Assembly: GCF_052857255.1 (NCBI RefSeq)
Contig: NC_135497.1
Location: 344,574,183 to 344,638,182 of the forward strand
DNA from: Amblyomma americanum
Lineage: Eukaryota; Arthropoda; Arachnida; Ixodida; Ixodidae
Direction of reading: 5' to 3'
Length of the DNA stretch: 64,000 nucleotides
A program made the position numbers and the translations under genes. Below are positions 1 through 9,735 of this stretch, one piece after another (the stretch's first letter is position 1; every line of letters begins with the position of its first letter). Under the pieces are notes generated by a model. It was given only the letters and a program-made list of their open reading frames with translations. It was not told the origin of the DNA and searched no databases.

Positions 1-734
1 CAGTTGCTTTTCGCAAAGACGGTACGTTTCAGGGGAGAAGCAGCAAAAGATAATTATTCAATACCACATTGTTTGTTACTTTTGCAGTAGATTCATCGAA
101 GCAAGGAAAAAATACAGGTACTGGCGGCCGGTAATAGTGGATCGAGAGAGGTGGTCTGGCTGACCTCTGAATGTTTACGCGCTAGTGGGCGCTTTATGCT
201 GGGCGCCCATTCTCTATAAGTCCGTTTCATAGATTAACTGCAACGTTGTCCAAGCTAGCGTTCTTTTATGCGCTGCCTTCATCCAAGACCAAAAAGTAGT
301 GCGTTCCTTGTGGTGAGCGAAACATAGTAAAAGCTCTGCCTGCAGGCTTACTGCGTACATTACACTTTTGTCATGAGCTTGATTGAATGCACTCTTATTG
401 CTGACGACACGTTGTCGCTTTCTCGTGACTCGGACCAATTGGCCACAGAACAAGCGCGGAGTAACACACACGCCTCTCTGTATTTTCCCATGCGGACTAC
501 TTCCGTAACTTTCACAGCGTTGCACCGGATGTATGAAACGGAGTATATTGGGCGTTGTATGCTGCAGTGTATTTAAGGAAAGGAAACGGCATGTATTAAG
601 GGAATTGCAATGTGCTACATCGGGATGGCGTCACGCCAGCTTACAGCAACAGTTATCGCCGCTGTCCTCCTCCTCACACTTACGGCAAAAGTTATCGCTC
701 CGCTGTCCTGCTCTTCACACTCCTCTAACCGTTT
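1..734. other. No gene recognised
   Basis: Only short open frames with no family resemblance are visible. The stretch lies upstream of the gypsy remnant at 838-2190 and may include the rest of its 5' LTR, but no partner copy exists in the window to fix where that LTR begins. Confidence 0.5.
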
Positions 735-812
735 CGCACAACACCTATATTAACACGCCTCAAAGCAATAAACGTTGTGTTGGTGCACCCACCGCTGTGC
801 GTGGTGCTGATT
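735..812 (+). repeat. Tail of the 5' LTR of a K02A2.6-like gypsy element
   Basis: The segment holds an AATAAA signal followed by a stretch ending GATTCTTCA. The same stretch recurs at 9232-9293 behind the Gmr1-like element. Two copies flanking gag-pol remains are best read as the R-U5 ends of two LTRs of one old element. A degenerate primer-binding-like sequence (GCGGAGACAAGGATGG) follows directly, before the gag remains. Confidence 0.5.
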
Positions 813-837
813 CTTCAGCGGAGACAAGGATGGAATG

Positions 838-2190
838 ACAACGGGCCGCCCTCTTAGTACGCCGCAGCCTTCGCCACCATGGGAGGACATGCCAGCCAGC
901 CGAAGTTTGACGAGACGAGCGACAAGTGGCCAGCTTACCAAGTTCGACTGGAGGTCTCTTTTAAAGGCAATGGCGCCACGGACGACAAAAAGCGGGTCCT
1001 GTTGGTTGCAGCGCTGACGACCCACACCGTGGATTTACTTAGTGGTTGATGCGCGCCAGACAGGAGGAACGAACTTTCTTACGCCCAAGTATTAGCTTTG
1101 TTGCAGCAGCACTTTTCGCCTTAACTAAGCGAAATAGCACAGTCTTACAAGTTCTTTACACGCGACCGGCTGCCAGGAAAACCTATCAAAGATTTCATAG
1201 TTGCCCTTCGCAAATAGAGGACACATGCAATTTTGGCACAACGTTAGATCGAACGCTCCGATATATCATAGTTTGTGGGCTCCAAAGCGCAGGAGTGCGC
1301 CGGCGGTTGCTTGCGAAGCCGCAGCTGACGAGGAGTGAAGCAGAAGAAATCGCGCTATCCGCCGAAATGGCAGAAGCGAGCGCGGAGCAGGTAAGGAGCC
1401 ACGCCGCTGAAGGAAGCGTACATGTATGTACATGCGATTGGAGGACAGGCGTATCGCTGAAGAAACCGGCCACAGAGTATTTCGTGCAACCGCTGCGGAG
1501 CGAAAGGGTACGAATATGAGGATTGTCGGTTCCGTTCGGCAACATGCTTCAAGTGCCAACAGCGGGGCCATATCGCCCGAGCCTGTTGAGAGAGTTCATT
1601 GAAGGGCCATCAGATCTGTCGCGTCAGGTAAATTCCTTGCTGTCTCGGGAGAAAAGCACATCTGTAGGCACGGACGGTATATTTGCGTTGGAAGCAGCGG
1701 ACAGTCATGTCAGCCACGTCGGCATCACGCAAACCATTGTACGCACATTGAATTGTGGGGGCATTCCAGTGCACATGCAGGTCGATACAGGGTCACGAGT
1801 GTCGGTCATCACATGGCCCAACATGAGCAAAACAAGACAGTGCGGCCCAAGCTGCGTGATTCACCATTGAAGCTGACTTTCTTCTTGAGAAGGCTTCCCG
1901 TTCGATGACAACTCCAGCTCAAAGTTTCGTGCAGAAACCGGTCGATGGATGGATCCCTGACAGTCCTCGGTTTCTCGGGCCCGAACCTGTGCGGACGCGA
2001 CCTGATCCAGGCGTTCAACATGCTGGAGGTGCCAGTAATGAACGTGAACACAAAAGGTGAGCGCTAGCCTTTTGTCGGGAAGGACGATGTAAAACGTGCA
2101 CCGTTTGGTAACAGAATTCGCTGACATGTTCGCGTCAGGCCTAGGTCTCATCCGGGCAGCAAGGCAGAAATTTAGGCGAGTTGGTAAGTG
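838..2190 (+). pseudogene. K02A2.6-like Ty3/gypsy gag-protease-RT start, decayed
   Basis: Pieces in several frames line up with the gag-pol of K02A2.6-like gypsy elements: an N-terminal gag segment near 890-1020, the middle of gag near 1230-1390, two zinc knuckles at about 1483-1612 and a protease active site DTGS near 1786. The second knuckle is a regular CX2CX4HX4C; the first lacks the histidine. A protease-to-RT linker follows near 1950-2050, then the start of RT (VTEFADMF) near 2105. Several frameshifts break the frame, so it is non-functional. Everything after the RT start is missing; the Gmr1-like element begins there, so insertion was accompanied or followed by loss of the rest of pol. 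Confidence 0.75.
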
Positions 2191-2201
2191 TTCATTTTCG
2201 C

Positions 2202-3101
2202 TCCCCCTCCCTACCCCCGCAAGCAGTGACAAAGGCACAGGAAGCACTGGCTGCTTGACAGCACCACTGTGACGGCCGAGGACACCTGGCGCCAAGAAGG
2301 CATGCGAGGCGCGAACAACGAGCACGTGGGGCCGCTAGGTCTCAGGCAGCATTCCCATGGTGGCAGAATGCGAATTACCTCGCATTCCTCGATGGGCCTT
2401 TTTTTTTCTTCTTTTTTGGCATTCTCGATGGCACCAAAGCGTCGCGGTTCTCCGCCGTCTGACATTCCTGCGGCGAGCCAGTGGGTCAGTGGCCCGCCAA
2501 TTAGCTAAAGAAAAAACGCTTCATCTTTTGAGAGGCGACGCGGGGGTGCGGCAGGGAAAGGGAAAGCATCAAGCACTAAGGCCGAGAACTCCCCTCGAGG
2601 ACAGGGCTTTCAGAATGTTTTCTGTATGTGTTTCTTTTTCTTTATAGCCAAGCCCCGGGCTCGAAGTTGGGTCCAACCTTCAGGGGCTGTGGCTACCTCC
2701 ATTGGTTATCGGAGCTTAGGGCGGGCCTCGATATATGACCGCCCTAACTTCTTTGTTTTGAAAAAGCTTTAAAATTGCATGAAAAATCATTGGAGGGCAG
2801 TCCTGTCTAGTTCAGCTAGAGGCTCCGTGCAGAGGCACGTAATTCTGCAACCCTAGACTCTAACCTCGCGTCGATGAGTAAGGGCTTGTAGAGAGTGTTT
2901 CTCTGTGTGAGAATTGTCTTTGTCAGTTACAGCTTGACCGTCTGTGTGACTCAAATTGTAACGCAGTTTGCCTTTGTACATACTGTAAATATATTCTCTC
3001 TTTGACCTTCATCTGCACATCTCCATTCATCACCGCCGAACAACAACGTTTGGAAGGGTCTGCACCCTTCCGAAGAACCCAACGGACCATCAAAAAATTA
3101 C
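2202..3101 (+). repeat. 5' LTR of the Gmr1-like element, 5'-truncated
   Basis: Aligns with the right LTR over about 900 bases with few differences. Similarity starts at the shared CCCCCTCCCTACCCCCGC, so about 80 bases at the LTR start are missing and gypsy-remnant sequence adjoins directly. No target duplication can therefore be scored on this side. The repeat ends in ATTAC immediately before TGGCGCAGC. Confidence 0.8.
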
Positions 3102-3119
3102 TGGCGCAGCACGACAGAA
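3102..3119 (+). promoter_or_regulatory. Primer-binding site candidate
   Basis: TGGCGCAGCACGACAGAA begins directly at the end of the left LTR. The leading TGG matches the CCA end of a tRNA, as expected of a minus-strand primer site. I cannot name the tRNA from sequence alone. Confidence 0.5.
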
Positions 3120-3405
3120 TTTGGCGGCCGTCAGCCCCGAGCTGACACCACCCGCAGGCCCAGCAGTGTCCAAGCGCTCGGCAACGCCCAGCACGTGGTA
3201 GCCACCCAGGAGGACCAGAAGGAATCGATCTCCGGCACCAGCCAAGCTGAAAAGGTACCCCGGCTCACTGACCCCAAGGCAGAGTTCACCCTTCGGCTCC
3301 GGAGGAGTTTGGAGAAGGAACGGCACCTACTACCGACAGCAGCACGGGTGAGCGTGATTCCTTACGTCTCTTTGAGGTGGTTATGGCTCAAGCGTAAACG
3401 GGTGT

Positions 3406-4326
3406 ATGGTGCAGACGCGGAGCATGATGGCAGGCTCAGCTGACAGAGGGGCAGAGGAGAGTGCATCGGACCAGAATGTATTTGAGGAGGACGACCTGTC
3501 AAGTGATATTTCGCAGGAAGACGCGATGTCGGCAGGGGCAGCATTAGATGGGGCGACGAAGGAGCCGGTAGCGGAAACGCGACGGAAAATAACTCCAGGG
3601 ACAAGGTCTGATGCCGTACAGATCCGCTGCATGGAACTAGATTTTCAGCTCGAAAAGCTTAATATCGAATCTCGAGAACGCATCGAGTTGGGGAAACTTG
3701 GCATAGGAACGATAGGTGACAGACAGACTCCCTTAATGCTGGTGCCTGACGAGAAACGGCGAACGGGCCTCGACCCAGTATCGCAATGAGCCAAGGTCCT
3801 AAAGGGGCTCAAGTTACCGTGTGACGCGGATGTACCGCTGTGGTTTGACGAGGCAAAAAGATTATTCACAACGTACGATGTGCCAGAAAACAGCCACGTA
3901 CATTTGATAATGCCAGCGCTGACCGAGCGTGTGCGGTGCTTGCTTCGTGGACTCAAAGACGATGAGTGCGGTGACTACGACTTAGTGAAGAAGGCCGTTT
4001 TAAAGGAGCTAAAACTCACCCCCGCTGAGTACCTACACCGGTTCGAACGCGCCGCAAAGCGCAAGGAGGAAACACGGGCGCAATTTGCCTCTCGCGTAAA
4101 AACTTACTTCCAGCACCACCTGCGCTCGAGGGATGCAGACAGCAAGGAAGACATGGTGGCTCTCGTCATGGCCGATAGGATGAAAGCGAGTCTAAGCACC
4201 GAGGGCTTAGAATACGTGCGCCTCCGCAAGGGAGAGAAATGGGTGAAACCGGACGAGATGTCACGGATGCTGCAGACATTCGAGCAGGCTAAGGGCGCCG
4301 TTGCGACAAACGGTCACACACTCTGA
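3406..4326 (+). pseudogene. gag: Gmr1-like gag with SCAN-like capsid region
   Basis: The frame starts at an ATG at 3406, has one in-frame TGA at 3787-3789, and continues to 4326. The second part carries a helical region (about 4018-4300) with the pattern of SCAN domains and Gmr1-type capsid C-termini: a TPAEYLHRF start, a QFASRVKTYFQ helix, a DMVALVMADRM helix and a closing MLQTFEQ helix. Established work derived the vertebrate SCAN domain from the gag of Gmr1-like elements, so the match agrees with the pol gene order. The zinc knuckle is encoded in the next frame. Gag would form the virus-like particle. The TGA makes this copy inactive unless read through. Confidence 0.75.
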
Positions 4327-4783
4327 GAAAGAAAAGACTCCTACACAATCTGCGACCAGCGACAACAGACGACAGGTGCAGTGTTTCGTGTGCCGCGCAG
4401 TAGGCCGTCGCGCAAAGGACTGCCCACGAGCCGCTCACAATGCGCAGAAAACAGATAAGTGTGCCCGGACACAGAGAGTAGCGGTAGCCAGCGTAGAGAC
4501 AGCCGAAACCCTAGCATCAGTCCACCCGCACTGGACTTTGGTAGCAGAAATAAATGCCCCAGGGTCGTCCAAAAAAGCACGGAAATCAAAGCTACAGCAG
4601 GTTCAGATCGAATGCGCCGGAGTGCCGACAACTGCAATCATAGACACCGGCAGCGAGATTACTGTAGTCAGAGAAAGCCTCGTGCCCAGCGTATCCCAGG
4701 AGCCTTCGGGCAAGATTAAGCTTGTTTCCACCTTTGGCGAAACAATAGAGGCAAAACTAGTTGCCCTCGCGGTCAGTCTGTAG
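4301..4783 (+). pseudogene. Nucleocapsid knuckle and aspartic protease of the Gmr1-like element
   Basis: The frame overlaps the end of gag in the +1 frame, consistent with frameshift expression or one old indel. It begins with a degenerate zinc knuckle (CFVC then AKDC, with the usual histidine position occupied by arginine). A retropepsin follows with active site IIDTGSEITVV near 4637 and a downstream beta-strand region. The frame stops at 4781-4783, and protease-like sequence continues in the same frame for about 40 codons. The protease would cleave gag-pol. Confidence 0.75.
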
Positions 4784-5078
4784 CGCTGCCCCACACTTGT
4801 AGCGCGACCGGAGACGGTACATATCGTCAGTGCACTTACAGGGAAGCTCGCGGAGGGTGTAGACTGCTTGCTATCGCGGGAGGACTGCAGGAGCTGCTAG
4901 CGCAGATCAACAGCCGCGGCGGGGCGCTTGCCCAGAGCAAGAGCCACGTTGCGGCTGACACAGCTAGCGTGTCCTTCTCTGTGGCCGAGAAGTACTACGA
5001 GCCGACCCCAACGACGGGCGAGGTCCACGCGAACCAATCCCAGGCGGACGAACAGGAAAACGATGAGTCGAGCGAGGC

Positions 5079-6299
5079 ATGGGTGGGCAGCATAAAGCGG
5101 GCCGCGACGAGTACCCGATTGAAGACCAGTGCTCAATGCGTGACGACGAGGACGCGTCCTCAAAGCAACGAGAGAAGTTCCGTTCAGCCCAGCTGTCCGA
5201 TGAAAGCCTTGGGAAATCTTGGGAGGACGCAAAATCGGGAAAAGGGGGCATGTTCATCTCGGACGGTCTTTTATACCACCGGGAATCCGTCGCAGGCGCA
5301 AAAGTCAAGCAGCTTGTGCTTCCCCTCAGCAGACGGGAAGAAATGCTTTCACTGGCCCACGAATCTCTCTGGGGTGAACATTTGGTCCCAAGAAAGACGA
5401 GGGCGAGAATTAAGTATAGTTTTTTTTGGCCCGGTTTAGAGGCAGATGTGGCACGACGATGCAAGACGTGTCACGCTTGTCGGATCGGGTCAGATAGGCG
5501 GCTTAAAGACAGGATGATTATCACGCCACTCACCAGACCCGACCACCATTTCCAAGGAGTAAACGTCGACATCATCGGGCCGATTGACATGCCCTCAGGC
5601 CGGGGCCATAGGTACGCTCTTTGTCTGGTTGATTTGTGCACGCGGTGGCCCGAAGTGGTTTGTCTGCGTTCACTAACCGCGAGAGCAACATGCGACGCCC
5701 TACTCGCAATCTTTAGCCGCACCGGTATCCCGGAAGTTATATGCTCAGACCAGGGAACTAACTTCACTGCACAGCTGACAAGGAAGATGTTAGCAAGATT
5801 GGGATGCGCGCCCCGTTTTTCGACTCCAGAACGTCCCGAGAGCAACGGGACAGTAGAAAGGTGGAACCGCGTCTTCAAAAACATGCTTTTTCATGTAATA
5901 GAGAAAGACCCGAAAAACTGGGACAGGTTCATCCCATTTGTGCTATGGGCGTACAGGGAGGTACCCCATGACACCACAGGGGTTGCCCCATTTCGACTCC
6001 TTTACGGCAGGAATCCTACGGGGCCGCTGGCCATTTTGCAGAGCACTTGGACGGGTGAGCAGCCACTCCCAAACACACTAAGGGAAGAGCCCGCAAAATA
6101 TTTGAGACAGCTGCGCGAACAGCTAGAGATAGCCGCGGCAGTAGCGGGGCTAACGGCAAGCGCACGACAGGGGAGCTACGCGCAGACGTACAATAGGCAG
6201 GCTAGGAACAAGGTTTTCAGCATCGGAGATCAAGTTCTCGTGTTTGATACCGACCGCGACAGCAAACTAGCTCCTAAACGCTCGGCCCATATGCCATAA
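5079..6299 (+). pseudogene. Integrase of the Gmr1-like element, upstream of RT
   Basis: An ATG-started frame of 406 codons. An HHCC zinc-binding region (two histidines in the AHESLWGEH segment, then CKTCHAC) is followed by the catalytic core: D in VNVDIIGPID, D in ICSDQGTNF and E in SNGTVERWN. A GPY/F-type C-terminal module is split: the open frame ends at 6299, but the GPY motif and a VHANRLRPFY ending read on in a second frame from about 6280 into the RT frame. One lost base there would separate a once continuous integrase-RT polyprotein. The catalytic residues are intact. Integrase inserts the cDNA into chromosomes. Confidence 0.9.
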
Positions 6300-6358
6300 C
6301 CGCGCAGGAGAGGCAATACTCCTACAGGATCGATACCGGAGCGCGAGCCCCGCCACTT

Positions 6359-7935
6359 GTGCATGCAAATAGGCTTCGGCCTTTCTACGCACGGGTTAGC
6401 CACGTTGGTGTCGTATTCGACGAAGACACAGATTTCGGAGAAATTGAGTGCACACCTCGCCCTGCACCCACACAGTCGGGTCCCTTCTCCACCGAACAGG
6501 AGAAACTGGCACATTTGGACTCTCAGCAGCGCGCTGAAATGGCGAAACTGTTCGCCGGTCACGCTGACCTGTTCGATGAAACACCGGGAGAGGCCGAAGT
6601 GGGATTGCATAAAATCGAGTTACAAGACGGGTACCAGCCAAAACGCGCCTTCCCATATCGAGTGCCCGAGCGCCTTAGGGTTGAGGTTAGCCACCAGGTT
6701 GACGAGTTGTTAGACCTGGGTCTCATATACCGCGTAGAGAGCGACTACGCTCATCCCGTGGTCTGTGTGGGGAAGAAGGACGGCTCTGTGCGCATGTGCA
6801 TCGATTACCGCGCGCTGAACGCAGCTACACGCACTGATGCATTCCCGATGATAACCCCAGAGGAGTTAATTATGAGGGTAGGCCGCGCGAAGTTCATTAC
6901 ACTAGTAGACCTGCGACAAGGTTATTGGCAGGTACCAGTGGCCCCCGAAGGCCAGCATTTGACCGCGTTCGTGACCCACGAAGGACATTACGCTTGGCAC
7001 GTCATGCCATTTGGGCTAAAAAATGCGGCTGCCATTTTCCAGCGAATGATGAATACGATGCTGTCCAGGCATCAGGTATACGTTGCGGCGTATCTCGATG
7101 ACATTGCCATTTTCTCAACGTCGTGGCAGGAACATCTGAAGCATCTGACCATTGTTTGGCTTACTCTACGAAGCAACACTTAAGGTGAGCCCGGGGAAGT
7201 GCCAAATCGCACAGGCACAGATTACGTACTTAGGTCACGTAGTGGGAGGTGGTACCCACCGGCCGGACCCCGAGAAGCTAGCCGCTATTCAGGACCTCGC
7301 GCCGCCCACCACAAAAAAAAGCAGCTGCGAAGCCTGCTGGGGCTATGTGGCTACTACCGCGAGTATGTCCAGAACTACGCTGAGATCGCCGCTCCACTCA
7401 CGTCCTTAACGAAGCGAGGGGTACGAAACGCGATTCCTTGGACTCTGGAAGCGCAGCAGGCTTTTGATAAGCTAAAGGAATCGCTTTGCGAAGCCGCAGC
7501 GCTAAACACCCCGATATCCGCAAGCCGTATTGGCTGTTCACGGATGCATCCGAAGTAGCGGCCGGAGCTTGCTTGGCACAGATGGGAGAGGCGCGGCGAG
7601 AGGAACCGATCGCCTGCGCCAGCCACAGGTTCACGCCAACTCAGACCCGCTGGTCAACAATCGAGCGCGAGGCATTCGCCATAATTTGGTCGCTTAAGAA
7701 ATTTGACCACTGGGTGTTTGGTGCACAGATTAACGTGGTCTCCGATCACAATCCTCTCGCTTATCTGACGACGAGCACGCCTCATGGCGCGAAACTAGCA
7801 AGGTGGACACTGGCCTTACAGCGCTACAGTGTGGTTGTAACGCACAGGCGAGGCGCCTGCAACGGCAACGCCCCCCAACATCTCGCGTCCCCAACGTCAG
7901 CTGGGGAAAAGAGCAAAGCAATAATTGAGCCATGA
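6359..7935 (+). pseudogene. Reverse transcriptase and RNase H of the Gmr1-like element
   Basis: The first frame (to 7183) contains a full gypsy-type RT palm: VDLRQGYWQVPV, the MPFGLKNA motif and catalytic YLDD at 7091-7102. Frameshifts at about 7150, 7315 and 7515 move the thumb and RNase H into other frames. RNase H motifs are visible: D in FTDASE, E in IEREAFA and D in VVSDHNPL. The last conserved position appears changed (GNAPQHLA where a DALSR-like motif is usual). The frame closes at 7933-7935. The enzyme would copy element RNA into DNA; this copy cannot be translated whole. Confidence 0.85.
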
Positions 7936-8245
7936 CCCCTCAGGCAGGCATGAATGTTCCCGTTCACTCGCTGCACTTTGTGATGTGACCAGTGGTGTGT
8001 GACTGGAACCATGTGCAAAGACGCTGGCACGCTGACGCTCGTACTGTGATGAACTTCATTTATGAAGAGTTTTTAACGAAGTGGGTTGTTCTTTTGTCAG
8101 TGGCGCGACTTTTTTTTCTTTGTTTGTAGAACTGATTATTTCTGGCTGCATGAGGCTGCAATTTGAGTTTCACGTTGCCGCGGCCTTTATTTGGTTTTGC
8201 GTAAATGAGCGGACTCCAAGCTCATTTAGCATCTTAGGGGGGACG
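7936..8245 (+). other. 3' untranslated stretch and polypurine tract
   Basis: Noncoding sequence between RNase H and the right LTR. There is no env-like frame. A purine run AGGGGGGA at about 8236-8243 lies directly before the LTR start TGTAAGG and is the likely plus-strand primer. Confidence 0.6.
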
Positions 8246-9227
8246 TGTAAGGCCGCGCTTCATCAACGCGCATATTTTTGTTTTATTCCTTTAGCTTGTG
8301 GTCACTGCGGGCCTCCGGTCTACGCCCCCCCTCCCTACCCCCGCAAGCAGTGGCAAAGGCGCAGGAAGCACTGGCTGCTTGACAGCACCACTGTGATGGC
8401 CAAGGACACCTGGCGCCAAGAAAGCATGCGAGGCGCGAACAACGAGCACGTGGACTGCTAGGTCTCAGGCAGCATTCCCATGGCGGCAGAATGCGAACCA
8501 CCTCGCATTCCGCGATGGGCCTTTTTTTCTTGTTTTTTTTTTTGGCGTTCTCGATGGCACCGAAGTGTCGCGGTTCTCCGCCGTCTGACATCCCTGCGGC
8601 GAGCCAGTGGGTCAGTGGTCCCGCCAATTAGCTAAAGAAAAACGCTTCATCCTTTGAGAGGCGACGCGGGGGTGCGGCAGGGAAAGGGAAAGCATCAAGC
8701 ACTAAGGCCGAGAACTCCCCTCGAGGAGAGGGTTTTGAGAATGTTTTCTGTATGTGTTTTTTTTTTCTTTATAGCCAAGCCCCGGGCTCGAAGTTGGGCC
8801 CAACCTTCAGGGGCTGTGGCTACCTCCATTGGTTATCGGAGCTTAGGGCGGGCCTCGATATATGACCGCCCTAACTTCTTTGGTTTGAAAAAGCTTTAAA
8901 ATTGCATGCAAAATCATTGGAAGGCAGTCCTGTCTAGTTCAGCTAGAGGCTCCGTGCAGTGGCACGTAATTCTGCAACCCTAGACTCTAACCTCGCGTCG
9001 ATCAGTAAGGGCTTGTAGAGAGTGTTTCTCTGTGTGAGAATTGTCTTTGTCAGTTACAGCTTGACCGTCTGTGTGACTCAACTTGTAACGCAGTTTCCCT
9101 TGTACATACTGTAAATATATTCTCTCTTTGACCTTCATCTGCACATCTCCCTTCATCACCGCCGAACAACAACGTTTGGAAGGGTCTGCACCCTTCCGAA
9201 GAACCCAACGGACCATAAAAAAATTAC
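8246..9227 (+). repeat. 3' LTR of the Gmr1-like element
   Basis: A 982-base repeat beginning TGTAAGGCC just after the polypurine tract and ending ATTAC. It matches 2202-3101 apart from its first ~80 bases, which the left copy lacks. Remnant gypsy LTR sequence follows at 9232. Confidence 0.8.
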
Positions 9228-9231
9228 TCAC

Positions 9232-9293
9232 ATCAAAGCAATAAACGCTGTCTTGGCCCAGCCGCCACTGTGCATGGTGCGGATTCTTCACAA
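9232..9293 (+). repeat. Tail of the 3' LTR of the K02A2.6-like element
   Basis: Resembles 755-812: an AATAAACG signal and the closing GATTCTTCA. It marks the outer right edge of the old gypsy element that hosts the Gmr1-like insertion. Confidence 0.5.
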
Positions 9294-9733
9294 TGCATTA
9301 GAATCTCCGCGAAAGACGAATGTCAGACAATGTGTGCGTGGACACCTCACCACCTATCATTTCCACACTACCTCTCCCTTTCCTTCCATTCCCCATTTCG
9401 TCCTGTGGAGTCGCAGGCCAGGATCGTGTTTCTGCCTGCCAACCTCTCCGCCTTTCTTCTCATTGAATTTTACTTCCTCTCTCAAGGGAAAGAAGGGGGG
9501 GGGGGGGCACCGCCTACTTGAGCGTGAAAACATTTCGTTGAAATCATGGAAAGCCTTATATTTGGGAGATCAGGAATCTACAGCCACTACACAGTGGCGA
9601 CAGGCTCTCCCATAAATCTTTGCCCGATACTAGTAATGCGCCTTGCAAGTCATGCTCACAAAACGTTGCTGTAAGATACTATACTATGTGGTCGTGAACA
9701 TTAACCACGGTCCAGAAGAAGAATCCGCATATC
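9294..9733. other. No gene recognised
   Basis: Noncoding, with a pyrimidine-rich tract and a run of 14 G near 9497-9510. No motif or repeat partner was found within the window. Confidence 0.5.
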
Positions 9734-9735
9734 TA

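Larger units (their letters stand above)
2202..9227 (+). mobile_element. Gmr1-like LTR retrotransposon (integrase before RT)
   Basis: Two nearly identical direct repeats (2202-3101 and 8246-9227) flank gag, protease, integrase, reverse transcriptase and RNase H in that order. Sequence motifs are Ty3/gypsy-like, yet integrase lies upstream of RT as in Ty1/copia. This combination defines the Gmr1-like elements first described from deuterostomes. A primer-binding-like TGG follows the left LTR and a G-rich polypurine tract precedes the right one. Coding frames carry a stop and several frameshifts, so this copy is dead. It sits in the remains of a K02A2.6-like element. Confidence 0.85.

Noticed and set aside
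9497..9510. G run as a regulatory G-quadruplex
   Set aside because: A homopolymer run in a repeat-rich region, no further G tracts or gene nearby.
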